Shown one piece after another: positions 26,117 to 34,487 of a stretch of DNA of 64,000 nt. The notes under the pieces were generated by a model. The model was not told the DNA's origin. It worked only from the letters and a program-made list of their open reading frames with translations, and did not search any database. The stretch's first letter is position 1, and each line of letters opens with the position of its first letter. This DNA is from Bacteroidota bacterium (GTDB lineage: Bacteria; Bacteroidota; Bacteroidia; B-17B0; Aurantibacillaceae): positions 124,001-188,000 of the forward strand of contig CANFTW010000005.1 of the NCBI GenBank assembly GCA_947450025.1. Reading direction: 5' to 3'. The translations under genes and the position numbers were made by a program.

Positions 26117-27157
26117 TTACTTGATTTTTTCAAATATTCTATTCCATCGAATGCCTGTATGATGCATTTTATCATTAGAAAAAACGATTCTGGTTGCTTT
26201 TCCAATAATATGATCTTCAGGGACAAAGCCCCAATGCCTGCTATCTTGAGAATTGTGACGATTATCCCCCATCATGAAATAATAATTTTGTTTAAGTGTG
26301 TATGATGTCTTATACTCCCCATTAATAAAAATACTATCGCTTTTTAATTCTAGTGTATTGCCTTCGTAAGCCGTAATGATTCTTTCGAAAAAACAAAGGT
26401 TTATCGTGTCTAATTGAACCACATCGCCTTTAGCCGGAATTTTTAGAGCTCCATAATTATCTACATTCCACTTATAATGAATATTAAAAGGGAAAACAAA
26501 TTCATCCCACATATCCTTTTTTTCATTATTTTTTTCTATTCCTAAAATAAAACTTTTACTTTTTAAAGTATCGGCCAATACTTTACTTAAAGTATATGAA
26601 TAATCATTGTTATCTGAAATTTTTCCTCCTTCGGCAATGTTATAATGTTTTACAAATAAAGAATCTAAAATCTTTTCTGACTTTAAATGATAATTAAATT
26701 GAAGATTACTTTCATCATCGGTTAGTTTATTATTAATATATACTAATCCATCAATAATTTTCAAACTATCCCCTGGTAAAGCGACACAACGCTTAACAAA
26801 ATAAGTTCGATGATCAACGGGATGCTCATCTTCTTGAGGGAAATTAAAAACAACTATATCATTCCTTTCTACATCAGGAGATCCAAATAAACGCATGTAG
26901 GGCAAAGACACCACATCTGAGTAATATCTTTGATTAATAAAAGGAATACTGAAGAGCGTTTTTAATAATCTTGGTCCATAAGATACTTTATTAATAAACA
27001 TGTAATCCCCTGTTAACAATGATTTTTCCATGGATGGTGAACTCACAGATGAAATTTCAAATAGGAAAGAACGAATCATTAAAACGCAAAAAAAAGAAAT
27101 ACAAATGGCTTTTAACCATTCTTTAATTGACTGTTTTTTTGGTATAAATCGTTTCAT
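26117..27157 (-). CDS. lepB: Signal peptidase I LepB
   Basis: A 346-residue type I leader peptidase with one N-terminal membrane helix (~15-33). The catalytic Ser42 lies in SPSMEKSLLTGD, and Lys122 in VKRCVALPGD. The C-terminal box MMGDNRHNSQDSRHWGFVP is complete. It is longer than the minimal enzyme because of an insert of ~90 residues between the Lys box and the last box, common in Bacteroidota. It removes signal peptides from exported proteins, including the T9SS substrates here. It sits between rlmN (5 bp) and wbqC (1 bp). Confidence 0.93.
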   Translation of the reverse strand: MKRFIPKKQSIKEWLKAICISFFCVLMIRSFLFEISSVSSPSMEKSLLTGDYMFINKVSYGPRLLKTLFSIPFINQRYYSDVVSLPYMRLFGSPDVERNDIVVFNFPQEDEHPVDHRTYFVKRCVALPGDSLKIIDGLVYINNKLTDDESNLQFNYHLKSEKILDSLFVKHYNIAEGGKISDNNDYSYTLSKVLADTLKSKSFILGIEKNNEKKDMWDEFVFPFNIHYKWNVDNYGALKIPAKGDVVQLDTINLCFFERIITAYEGNTLELKSDSIFINGEYKTSYTLKQNYYFMMGDNRHNSQDSRHWGFVPEDHIIGKATRIVFSNDKMHHTGIRWNRIFEKIK

Positions 27158-27162
27158 CTTCT

Positions 27163-28227
27163 TTATGATTTAAAAACTTGCACGGTCGATTTATTTTTAT
27201 TCACCAATTGTCCACATGCGGCGTCAATGTCTTTTCCTCTGCTCCTTCTAACATTCACAATAACTCCCCTTCCTTCTAAATGGCGAACAAAAGCCTCTAA
27301 ACGTTCAGGACTTGTTTGTTTAAACTCTCCATCGTCAATAGGATTATACTCAATGATATTAACCTTCGCAGTGGTTTTTTTGCAAAAATCCCCTAATTCG
27401 CGAGCATCTTGAATGCCGTCATTAAAATCTTTAAAAACAATGTATTCGAATGTAACACGAGAACCCGTTTTTTCATAAAAATAATTAAGAGCTTCCTCCA
27501 AATTATCTAATGAATTGGTTTCATTAATAGGCATGATGTGATTTCGTTTTTCATCATTTGCGGCATGAAGCGATAAGGCTAAATTAAATTTCACTTGATC
27601 ATCACCTAACTTCATAATCATTTTAGCAATGCCAGCCGTACTAACCGTAATACGTGAAGGACTCATACCTAAGCCATCTGGTGAAGTAATTCGATCCACC
27701 GAACGAATCATTTCGGCATAATTTAATAAAGGTTCGCCCATACCCATATACACAATATTGGTAAGCGTTTGATTATATTTTGTTTCAGCTAAATTTTTAA
27801 CTAAAGCCACCTGATCATAAATTTCATCGGCATTTAAATTCCGTAAACGTTTTAATTTACCAGTAGCACAAAACTTACATGTTAAACTACATCCAACTTG
27901 TGATGAAATACAAGCTGTCATGCGGGTTTTTGTAGGAATTAAAACACTTTCAACAACATTAGCATCCGCTAATTTCATTGCACATTTAATGGTTTTATCA
28001 CTACTTACTTGCATATCACTTATCTGAACCGCATTAATAGTAAATGTTTCTTTTAACCAATCTCTTAAAGGCTTTGATAAATTAGACATATCATCAAAAT
28101 TATGAGCTGTTTTTTTCCAAAGCCACTCATAAATTTGTTTAGCGCGAAATTTAGGTTCTCCCTTTTCTTTGAGAATCTCCACAATTTGTGCTTCACTTAA
28201 TGCTCGTATATCTTTCTTTGTTGACAT
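27163..28227 (-). CDS. rlmN: Dual-specificity RNA methyltransferase RlmN
   Basis: A 354-residue radical SAM enzyme with CSLTCKFC (Cys113, Cys117, Cys120) for the cluster. VYMGMGEPLLNY and the C-terminal AACGQL with the catalytic cysteine mark the RlmN/Cfr family. It methylates C2 of A2503 in 23S rRNA and A37 of some tRNAs. It starts the rlmN-lepB-wbqC unit. RlmN is far more likely than the resistance enzyme Cfr given the housekeeping context. Confidence 0.94.
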   Translation of the reverse strand: MSTKKDIRALSEAQIVEILKEKGEPKFRAKQIYEWLWKKTAHNFDDMSNLSKPLRDWLKETFTINAVQISDMQVSSDKTIKCAMKLADANVVESVLIPTKTRMTACISSQVGCSLTCKFCATGKLKRLRNLNADEIYDQVALVKNLAETKYNQTLTNIVYMGMGEPLLNYAEMIRSVDRITSPDGLGMSPSRITVSTAGIAKMIMKLGDDQVKFNLALSLHAANDEKRNHIMPINETNSLDNLEEALNYFYEKTGSRVTFEYIVFKDFNDGIQDARELGDFCKKTTAKVNIIEYNPIDDGEFKQTSPERLEAFVRHLEGRGVIVNVRRSRGKDIDAACGQLVNKNKSTVQVFKS

Positions 28228-28277
28228 GCTATCTTACAAAGTTATCTATAAATACTGAAATAGACACATCATTTTCG

Positions 28278-29462
28278 ATGAATAAGTTCTTAAATTTGAA
28301 CATGCGATATATTTCTGCTGATCATATTTTTTCGGGCAAAGAATTTTTACCAACTAATTCTGTTTTAGTATTAAACCACCATGGAATGATTAGTGATATT
28401 ATTCCTCAAGAAGCTACAGAATTCAGTAATATTGAACGTTTTGAAGGGATTATTTCTCCTGGCTTTATTAATAGTCATTGTCATTTAGAGTTAAGTCATT
28501 TAAAAAACATCATTAAACAGCATACTGGTATTATCGATTTTGGATTAGGAGTCATGAAACATCGTGATGATGTAAGCATAGAGATTCAACAAGAGGCTAT
28601 GCGGCAAGCTGATCAAGAAATGCAAAGACAAGGCATTGTTGCTGTTGGCGACATCAGTAATTCAAGCAGTTCCATTCAGGTAAAACAAAATTCTACTCTT
28701 CATTATCATACTTTTGTTGAACTGATTGCGCTAAATCCTGAGCGTGCTAATTTAGTTTTTGGTTCAGGTAAAGAACTATTAGCTGAATTCCACAAAGCAA
28801 AACTATCAGCATCACTAGTAGCTCATGCCCCATATAGTGTTTCATTAGAATTAATAAAAAAAATAACCGATAACTGTCATGATTCGGATCAGCCGACAAG
28901 TATCCATAATCAAGAAAGTAATGAGGAGAATAATTTCTTTAAATTTAAATCAGGTGATTATTTAAGGTTATATGACACAATCAATGTACCTATTAATTAT
29001 TTTAAAGCAACGGGCAAAAGCAGTTTACAAACTATCATATCATCGCTTCATACAGAGGTTAATACACTTTTAGTTCATAATACATTTAGTAACAAAGAGG
29101 ATATTGAAAAGGCAGAACAATTACACTCAAAATTATTTTGGTGTTTATGCCCAAATGCTAATTTATATATTGAGAACACCTTGCCTAACATTAATTTACT
29201 TTATTCACAAAACTGTCATTTAACCATCGGCACAGATAGTTTAGCTAGTAACAAAGGATTATCAATCATTGAAGAGATTAATAGTATTATAAAATTACAG
29301 CCGCATATTCCACTCGAAATCTTATTATCAGCGGCAACCCATCAAGGTGCTAAATTTTTAAAATTAGAAAACTCTTTTGGAATGATTGAAAAAGCAAAAA
29401 TACCAGGAATTAATCACATCTCAGGCAATGCTGGTAACTATAAGGTAGTTAAACTATATTAA
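28278..29462 (+). CDS. Amidohydrolase, probable aminofutalosine deaminase
   Basis: A 395-residue metal-dependent hydrolase of the cytosine deaminase/ATZ-TRZ group. Metal ligands appear in SPGFINSHCHLELSHL (His67, His69), VAHAPYS, TSIHNQES, and an Asp in TIGTDSLASN. HCHLELSHL is the form I associate with aminofutalosine deaminases of the futalosine pathway, and mqnB, mqnC and mqnD are nearby, so this would supply futalosine to MqnB. I chose the ATG at 28278; a reading from 28188 would overlap rlmN on the other strand. Other amine substrates cannot be excluded. Confidence 0.75.
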   Translation: MNKFLNLNMRYISADHIFSGKEFLPTNSVLVLNHHGMISDIIPQEATEFSNIERFEGIISPGFINSHCHLELSHLKNIIKQHTGIIDFGLGVMKHRDDVSIEIQQEAMRQADQEMQRQGIVAVGDISNSSSSIQVKQNSTLHYHTFVELIALNPERANLVFGSGKELLAEFHKAKLSASLVAHAPYSVSLELIKKITDNCHDSDQPTSIHNQESNEENNFFKFKSGDYLRLYDTINVPINYFKATGKSSLQTIISSLHTEVNTLLVHNTFSNKEDIEKAEQLHSKLFWCLCPNANLYIENTLPNINLLYSQNCHLTIGTDSLASNKGLSIIEEINSIIKLQPHIPLEILLSAATHQGAKFLKLENSFGMIEKAKIPGINHISGNAGNYKVVKLY

Positions 29463-30027
29463 TTGAAGAAATTAAAGTGAACAATGAATAATGATCATTA
29501 ATTTTTTTAAATTCCATTTTTAATTTATTGCCACTTTTCATTCCAATCGTTATAAATCCTAATCCCGCTCCGCCTTTTTCGCTAATGGAATTATTTTCTA
29601 AATGCTCTAAATAATACGCTTTCAATTCCTTTTCATCATCAAATTCATTAATGTCAGTAATTTGTTTTTGTATAACAGATATAGATGAATTAGAAACTAA
29701 ATTTGAGGAAATAACATCAATTAAAGAGCCATTTTTTGAAAGAATAAAAAAATTGTGCTGTTCGCCTTTTCCATTTCTTTTACCATGCAAAAGCATGTTT
29801 TGCAAAGTCTCAACACTAATAAAAAATATTTTTTTTACAGATGCTTTTGCTAAATCTAAGGTCGTGATTTTACTCTCAATAGCATTTTCTAATTCAGAAA
29901 TAACTGTTTGAGATAAAGGTCCATAATGAGACACCAAAAGCAATTCGTCTTTTTGATGAATGCTAAGAACTTGCTCATACTCTGCCTGAACAAATTCTTT
30001 TTCATTATGTAGATTATGATCGCTCAA
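29449..30027 (-). CDS. SiaB-like protein kinase (DUF6272)
   Basis: A 192-residue protein resembling SiaB-type kinases, anti-sigma-like GHKL relatives. An N-box-like helix LQNMLLHG (Asn77) and a glycine loop GGAGLGF (152-158) are where ATP would bind. In Pseudomonas, SiaB phosphorylates SiaC and the PP2C protein SiaA reverses it. Here a SpoIIE-type phosphatase lies ~4 kb away, but no SiaC (DUF1987) gene is in the window. The gene overlaps the amidohydrolase 3' end by 14 bp and follows the deoxynucleoside kinase gene by 6 bp. Confidence 0.75.
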   Translation of the reverse strand: MSDHNLHNEKEFVQAEYEQVLSIHQKDELLLVSHYGPLSQTVISELENAIESKITTLDLAKASVKKIFFISVETLQNMLLHGKRNGKGEQHNFFILSKNGSLIDVISSNLVSNSSISVIQKQITDINEFDDEKELKAYYLEHLENNSISEKGGAGLGFITIGMKSGNKLKMEFKKINDHYSLFTLISSINIV

Positions 30028-30033
30028 TAGAGT

Positions 30034-30651
30034 TTATTTAAATAATCCGTTCACTTCTGCATCAATCATTCTAATTACTTTTCCTAAATCTTCTTTACTT
30101 TCAGAAAAATTAATTTCATCAATATCTACGATTAAAAGTTTACCACCTTCATAAGTTGTAATCCAAGCTTCATATCTTTCATTTAGTCGTTTTAAATAAT
30201 CTAAACGAATAGAATTTTCATAATCTCTACCACGTTTTTGAATTTGCTTAACTAAAGTTGGCACGGATGCTCTTAAATAAATGATTAAATCTGGCGCTTT
30301 CACTAGGCTATCCATCAATTTAAACAATGTAAAATAATTTTCGTAATCACGAGTGGTCATCAAACCCATCGCATGTAAATTTGGAGCAAAAATATAAGCA
30401 TCTTCATAAATAGTTCGATCTTGAACTACTTTTTGTTTGCCTTGTCTGATTTCTTGAACTTGACCAAAACGAGAGTTCAAGAAATAAACTTGTAAGTTAA
30501 ACGACCAACGCTGCATATCATCGTAAAAATCATTTAAATAGGGATTATCATCTGCGTCCTCGTAATGCGGAGTCCATTTATAGTGCTTTGCTAATAATGA
30601 TGTTAATGTGGTTTTTCCTGACCCGATATTGCCGGCAATTGCTATATGCAT
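30034..30651 (-). CDS. Deoxynucleoside kinase
   Basis: A 205-residue kinase with P-loop GNIGSGKT (residues 7-14), the DRTIYEDAYIF segment matching the DRS/ERS motif, and an arginine-rich LID region IQKRGRDYENSI. It phosphorylates deoxynucleosides in salvage; Bacteroidota relatives prefer deoxyadenosine or deoxyguanosine, but specificity is not clear from sequence. Its gene lies upstream of the SiaB-like gene with a 6-bp gap, a shared transcript being likely. No functional tie between the two is known to me. Confidence 0.9.
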   Translation of the reverse strand: MHIAIAGNIGSGKTTLTSLLAKHYKWTPHYEDADDNPYLNDFYDDMQRWSFNLQVYFLNSRFGQVQEIRQGKQKVVQDRTIYEDAYIFAPNLHAMGLMTTRDYENYFTLFKLMDSLVKAPDLIIYLRASVPTLVKQIQKRGRDYENSIRLDYLKRLNERYEAWITTYEGGKLLIVDIDEINFSESKEDLGKVIRMIDAEVNGLFK

Positions 30652-30759
30652 AAACTCTTCTTTCTAAAAATATCCTTAATTTATAATATACTAAGATACA
30701 GTTTTCTGTAATTATACAAAACTTTTTTTCGCTTTTTTTAAAGAATTCTAAAAAACAGT

Positions 30760-31986
30760 TTATTTCGCTATTCTTAGGTTTAATGAAGGATTATCCTTCG
30801 TTAAAATCAACTTAGTATCATCAAATGCTTCTTGCATTTTTTGTTGGTGTGATTTGGATAAAAACGTAGGTAATTTTGTTGAATCCAAGGCCCATTGTGA
30901 TGGAAATAAAACATGCATCTTTTTAGTCCCATCACCTCTGTAAACCCATGTTGGTAGATAACTAGCTTGTTTAAAATTAACCTTATGATTCGTGTGATTT
31001 TTCTGGATTGCCAATTGTAAAATCACTCCAGCATCTGTGTACCTCCAATATTGATTGGATAAAAAATTACCTAAAGAATATGCTACAAAAGCGGTGTCTG
31101 CAATTGCTTTAGAGTAAATCTGTTGACTTGGTCCAATCATATGTGGATGAGATCCAATGACTATAGAAGCACCTGCTTCGAGAGCAAATCTCACCGCATC
31201 TTTTTGCGACTGAATTGGCCCAGTAACATTTTCTATACCCATATGATAAAACACTAAAATAATTTCTGCTCCTTTGGTTTTAGCTTTTTGTATAGCATTG
31301 AAAATATCAGCAGAATCAATGACATTTAGCATATAGCGATGGTCTGTGATAGGATAGGAACCATTGGTTCCGTATGTATAATTTAAAATACCAAGTTTTA
31401 TTCCTTTTATGTTTAATATCCTAATTGAATCATGGTCGCGCTGACTAGAATATGTGCCTGCATATCCTAATTGATGCTGTTTTATAACATCTAATGTTCT
31501 TAATAAACCAGATTCTCGTGTATCCATACTATGATTATTAGCTGTTACTAAAAAATCAAAGCCTGCATTTTTAATAGCCGTGCAATAAGCATCTGGCGAG
31601 TTAAATGCTGGATAACCTGCATAAGGTTGAGTAGTTCCTGCAAAAGTTGTTTCTAGGTTTCCTATTGTTAAATCGGCATCTTGTAAATAAGGTTTAACAT
31701 ATTCAAAGCTTGGATTAAAATCATAATCTCCATTACTCAATTTAGCATTATTGGTTTGTGGTAAATGACACATTAAATCACCCACTAAATTAATTGTAAT
31801 TTGAGAAATGGAATCTTCTGGAGGAGGCAAATAGGTTATACTAGAAGCAATTTGGTATTCTTTTTTTATTTCTTGGATTTCGGCTTTAGGAATTTGTTTA
31901 ACTTGAGATTCTTTTGTCGTTTTACAAGTACTGAATAGCAAAAGTATTGAACAAAAAGCAATAAAAATATATCCGTATTTAGACAT
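30760..31986 (-). CDS. CapA family lipoprotein (calcineurin-like metallophosphatase fold)
   Basis: A 408-residue protein with a lipoprotein signal ending LLFSTC (Cys ~21). The CapA domain shows VGDLMCH, IGNLETTFAG, TANNHSMD and GSHPHMIGP, the metal-ligand motifs of the family. CapA proteins take part in poly-gamma-glutamate capsule export in Bacillus; many Bacteroidota relatives have unknown roles and there is no capBC here. It starts with a 1-nt overlap with the epimerase stop (TAATG). Likely placed in the periplasm by a lipid anchor. Confidence 0.87.
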   Translation of the reverse strand: MSKYGYIFIAFCSILLLFSTCKTTKESQVKQIPKAEIQEIKKEYQIASSITYLPPPEDSISQITINLVGDLMCHLPQTNNAKLSNGDYDFNPSFEYVKPYLQDADLTIGNLETTFAGTTQPYAGYPAFNSPDAYCTAIKNAGFDFLVTANNHSMDTRESGLLRTLDVIKQHQLGYAGTYSSQRDHDSIRILNIKGIKLGILNYTYGTNGSYPITDHRYMLNVIDSADIFNAIQKAKTKGAEIILVFYHMGIENVTGPIQSQKDAVRFALEAGASIVIGSHPHMIGPSQQIYSKAIADTAFVAYSLGNFLSNQYWRYTDAGVILQLAIQKNHTNHKVNFKQASYLPTWVYRGDGTKKMHVLFPSQWALDSTKLPTFLSKSHQQKMQEAFDDTKLILTKDNPSLNLRIAK

Positions 31987-33005
31987 TACTCTGTTTTTTT
32001 TAAATCACTTAAATAACATTGGGAGACAAACTTTATAGTTTCATGAAATGGGGGAAAATTATACCCTATTATTTTTTTTATCAAATCATTTTTATAAGTC
32101 GCTTGTTCTAAACTTGAAATAACGGTTTCCTTGGTAATCATTTGCTCTGAACCTGTTAAAAAACTTCTAATCCCATCTAGTCGTCTACCTATATTCAAAC
32201 CAATTCTTCCCACTTCAATGTTAGGTAACTTTTTATTGAATGATTGGTGCAATCGAGATAAAATGTCTTTAAAAGAATAATTACCTTCGATTAAAATAAA
32301 ACGTTTATTGAAATGTTTTTGCTCTATTAATTGAATCATACAAGCAGCTAAATCTTTAGCATCAATAAAGGCACTTGATCCTTTAGTATAAAAAGCGTTT
32401 CCTTTAAAACAAGTTTGAATCAATTTGCCTGAACTTTGATTCCAAAAACCTGGGCCTAAAATAATACCAGGATTAACAATCACTGCATTTAGTCCTTCTT
32501 CAATACCTCTCCACACTTCCCTTTCTCCATTGTATTTAGTGATTGCATAATTGCTAGCTTGTGGAGATGATTTCCAATAAACAGTTTCATCAATTAATTT
32601 TGTAATATCTGGATTTTGAAGAGTTGCAATTGAACTTACATGACAAAATGTTTTAATGTTTTTTTCTAAACAAGCGTTTACCATATTAGCAGTTCCTTCT
32701 ACATTAATGCGATGCATTTGCTTGATATTTTTAGAATTAAAAGAAACCAATCCTGCACAATGATAAACATTATCAATTCCTGCTAAAGCATCAAGTAATG
32801 AATAAATGTCGCAAACATCAGCCTCAATCCATTTTATTTTTTGAAATAATGTATCTGCCTCTGAGGTATAATAAGAAAATAAATTTTTAGTTTTTGAAAC
32901 ATCACTTTCATGGCGTTTTATAGCCACCACAGGTTTATGCTGCTGTAATAGTTGAAAAGCGACATGCGCTCCGACTAATCCTGTTGCTCCGGTGACTAAG
33001 TTCAT
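31986..33005 (-). CDS. NAD-dependent epimerase/dehydratase family protein
   Basis: A 339-residue extended SDR with the cofactor motif GATGLVGAHV near the start, and YAITKYNGE giving the catalytic Tyr and Lys. VSSIATLQ carries the Ser/Thr position. Relatives include dihydroflavonol reductase-like and 3-beta-hydroxysteroid-like enzymes as well as nucleotide-sugar epimerases; the C-terminal half does not allow a choice. It is flanked by a PAP2-like membrane protein gene (14 bp) and capA (1-nt overlap), suggesting work on a lipid or surface glycan. Confidence 0.82.
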   Translation of the reverse strand: MNLVTGATGLVGAHVAFQLLQQHKPVVAIKRHESDVSKTKNLFSYYTSEADTLFQKIKWIEADVCDIYSLLDALAGIDNVYHCAGLVSFNSKNIKQMHRINVEGTANMVNACLEKNIKTFCHVSSIATLQNPDITKLIDETVYWKSSPQASNYAITKYNGEREVWRGIEEGLNAVIVNPGIILGPGFWNQSSGKLIQTCFKGNAFYTKGSSAFIDAKDLAACMIQLIEQKHFNKRFILIEGNYSFKDILSRLHQSFNKKLPNIEVGRIGLNIGRRLDGIRSFLTGSEQMITKETVISSLEQATYKNDLIKKIIGYNFPPFHETIKFVSQCYLSDLKKTE

Positions 33006-33019
33006 TTAATTTTTTTATT

Positions 33020-33652
33020 CTAAACAAATGTAAGACTTTGCGCTATAAAAAATAGAGAAAACTGAACTATTGCTCCAAAAACAAATCCAACATAAACCTG
33101 ACTTGGAGTATGAGCATTTAATAATAAGCGAGCAAACCCAATAATACCTGCAATTAAAACACAGAATGTAATCGCATAAAAAAATGGAATTTGCATAAAA
33201 AAACTAATGGCTAATAAAACACCAAATAAGCCTCCTATTCCAATCATATGAGCACTAATTTGCCACCAAATATTAATAATAGCAGCAAATAAAATACATA
33301 ACCCACCTCCTAAAATAAACATTTTAATTGCTGGCCAAATATTAAAATCATAGATCATATAATACAAACCGAAATAACATAGCGAAGTAACAATTAAAGG
33401 AAACGTTCGCTCATTTCGATTTTCTATTTTTAAAGATGAAACGTAGTTAAATTTGTATAATATTAATAGATTTAATGCTGGTAATAAGAACGTAAACGCG
33501 AATACAGTTATTGTTAACACCAATTTTGTACTAATCGGGGTAAATACATAATAAATTGTATTGGTTAAACCAAAAAACACTAGCAAACAAACATATGTAG
33601 CCATTAGTAAAGGATGAAATAAATAAGATATAAAATTTGCTATGTTCCTCAT
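33020..33652 (-). CDS. Multi-pass membrane protein, PAP2-like
   Basis: A 210-residue protein with about six hydrophobic helices. Pieces of the PAP2 phosphatase signature are visible: KIENRNERTFP for the first motif, ISAHMIGIGG for PSGH, and ARLLLNAHTPSQV for SRxxxxxHxxxD. The proline of the second motif is missing and the last Asp is Gln. This may be a lipid phosphatase relative with altered or lost activity. It starts the three-gene unit with the epimerase and CapA genes. Confidence 0.65.
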   Translation of the reverse strand: MRNIANFISYLFHPLLMATYVCLLVFFGLTNTIYYVFTPISTKLVLTITVFAFTFLLPALNLLILYKFNYVSSLKIENRNERTFPLIVTSLCYFGLYYMIYDFNIWPAIKMFILGGGLCILFAAIINIWWQISAHMIGIGGLFGVLLAISFFMQIPFFYAITFCVLIAGIIGFARLLLNAHTPSQVYVGFVFGAIVQFSLFFIAQSLTFV

Positions 33653-33745
33653 ATGAATATAAAAATGCTAAATTACATTAAAATAAATCGAGTTGACATA
33701 AGATAATAGTATATTTTAAAATCTATTGCTATTTTTGGTTTCTGT

Positions 33746-34486
33746 ATGATTACCTTATTAATTAAAGAAATACGAAGTTTTTTAAGCTCATTAATTGGCT
33801 ATATTGCCATAGGCGTTTTTATAACGGGTATTGGAACATTTATGTGGCTTGTGCCAACTGAAAGTGCGGGTTCAAATGTACTTGAAAATGGATTTGCAAA
33901 TATAGACCCCCTGTTTATTTTAGCGCCATGGGTTTATCTATTTTTGATTCCTGCCATAACGATGCGAAGCTTTTCGGAGGAAAAGAAAACTGGTACAATT
34001 GAACTTTTACTTACACGCCCTTTAACCGAATTACAAATTGTTTTAGCAAAATACTTTGCTGGTGTTGTATTGGTTATCGTATCCTTATTACCAACTTTAA
34101 TTTATTATTATTCAGTTCATCAATTAGGATACCCAAAAGGAAATATTGATACTGGAGGCATGTGGGGTTCTTATGTTGGTTTATTATTTTTAGGTGCTGG
34201 CTTTGTTGCTGTTGGCACTTTTGCTTCTGCTATTTCAGAAAACCAAGTCATTGCCTTTATTATGGCGTTATTACTTTGTTTTATAACCTATGTAGGATTT
34301 GATTTTATTGCTTCTTCAGGAGTATTTGGAAAATATGATGCTTTTGTCAAAGGACTTGGAATGAATGATCATTACATTAGCATGAGCCGCGGAGTAATTG
34401 ATACACGCGATGTTATTTACTTTATAAGTATTATTGCTTTATTTAATTTATTATCAAAACTCGTTTTAGAAAGCCGAAAGTGGTAA
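33746..34486 (+). CDS. gldF: Gliding motility-associated ABC transporter permease GldF
   Basis: The 246-residue protein has six membrane helices and the ABC-2 permease pattern, including SFSEEKKTGTIELLLTRP after the second helix, a coupling segment typical of GldF. With GldA and GldG it forms an ABC transporter needed for gliding in Flavobacterium johnsoniae. gldG follows after 1 bp. No gldA is in the window. As in other Bacteroidota, presence does not prove motility. Confidence 0.92.
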   Translation: MITLLIKEIRSFLSSLIGYIAIGVFITGIGTFMWLVPTESAGSNVLENGFANIDPLFILAPWVYLFLIPAITMRSFSEEKKTGTIELLLTRPLTELQIVLAKYFAGVVLVIVSLLPTLIYYYSVHQLGYPKGNIDTGGMWGSYVGLLFLGAGFVAVGTFASAISENQVIAFIMALLLCFITYVGFDFIASSGVFGKYDAFVKGLGMNDHYISMSRGVIDTRDVIYFISIIALFNLLSKLVLESRKW

Positions 34487-34487
34487 T

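Noticed and set aside
26116-26226. Longer wbqC reading frame starting at 26226
   Set aside because: It overlaps lepB by 110 bp; the ATG at 26115 gives a 1-bp gap and the usual WbqC N-terminus.
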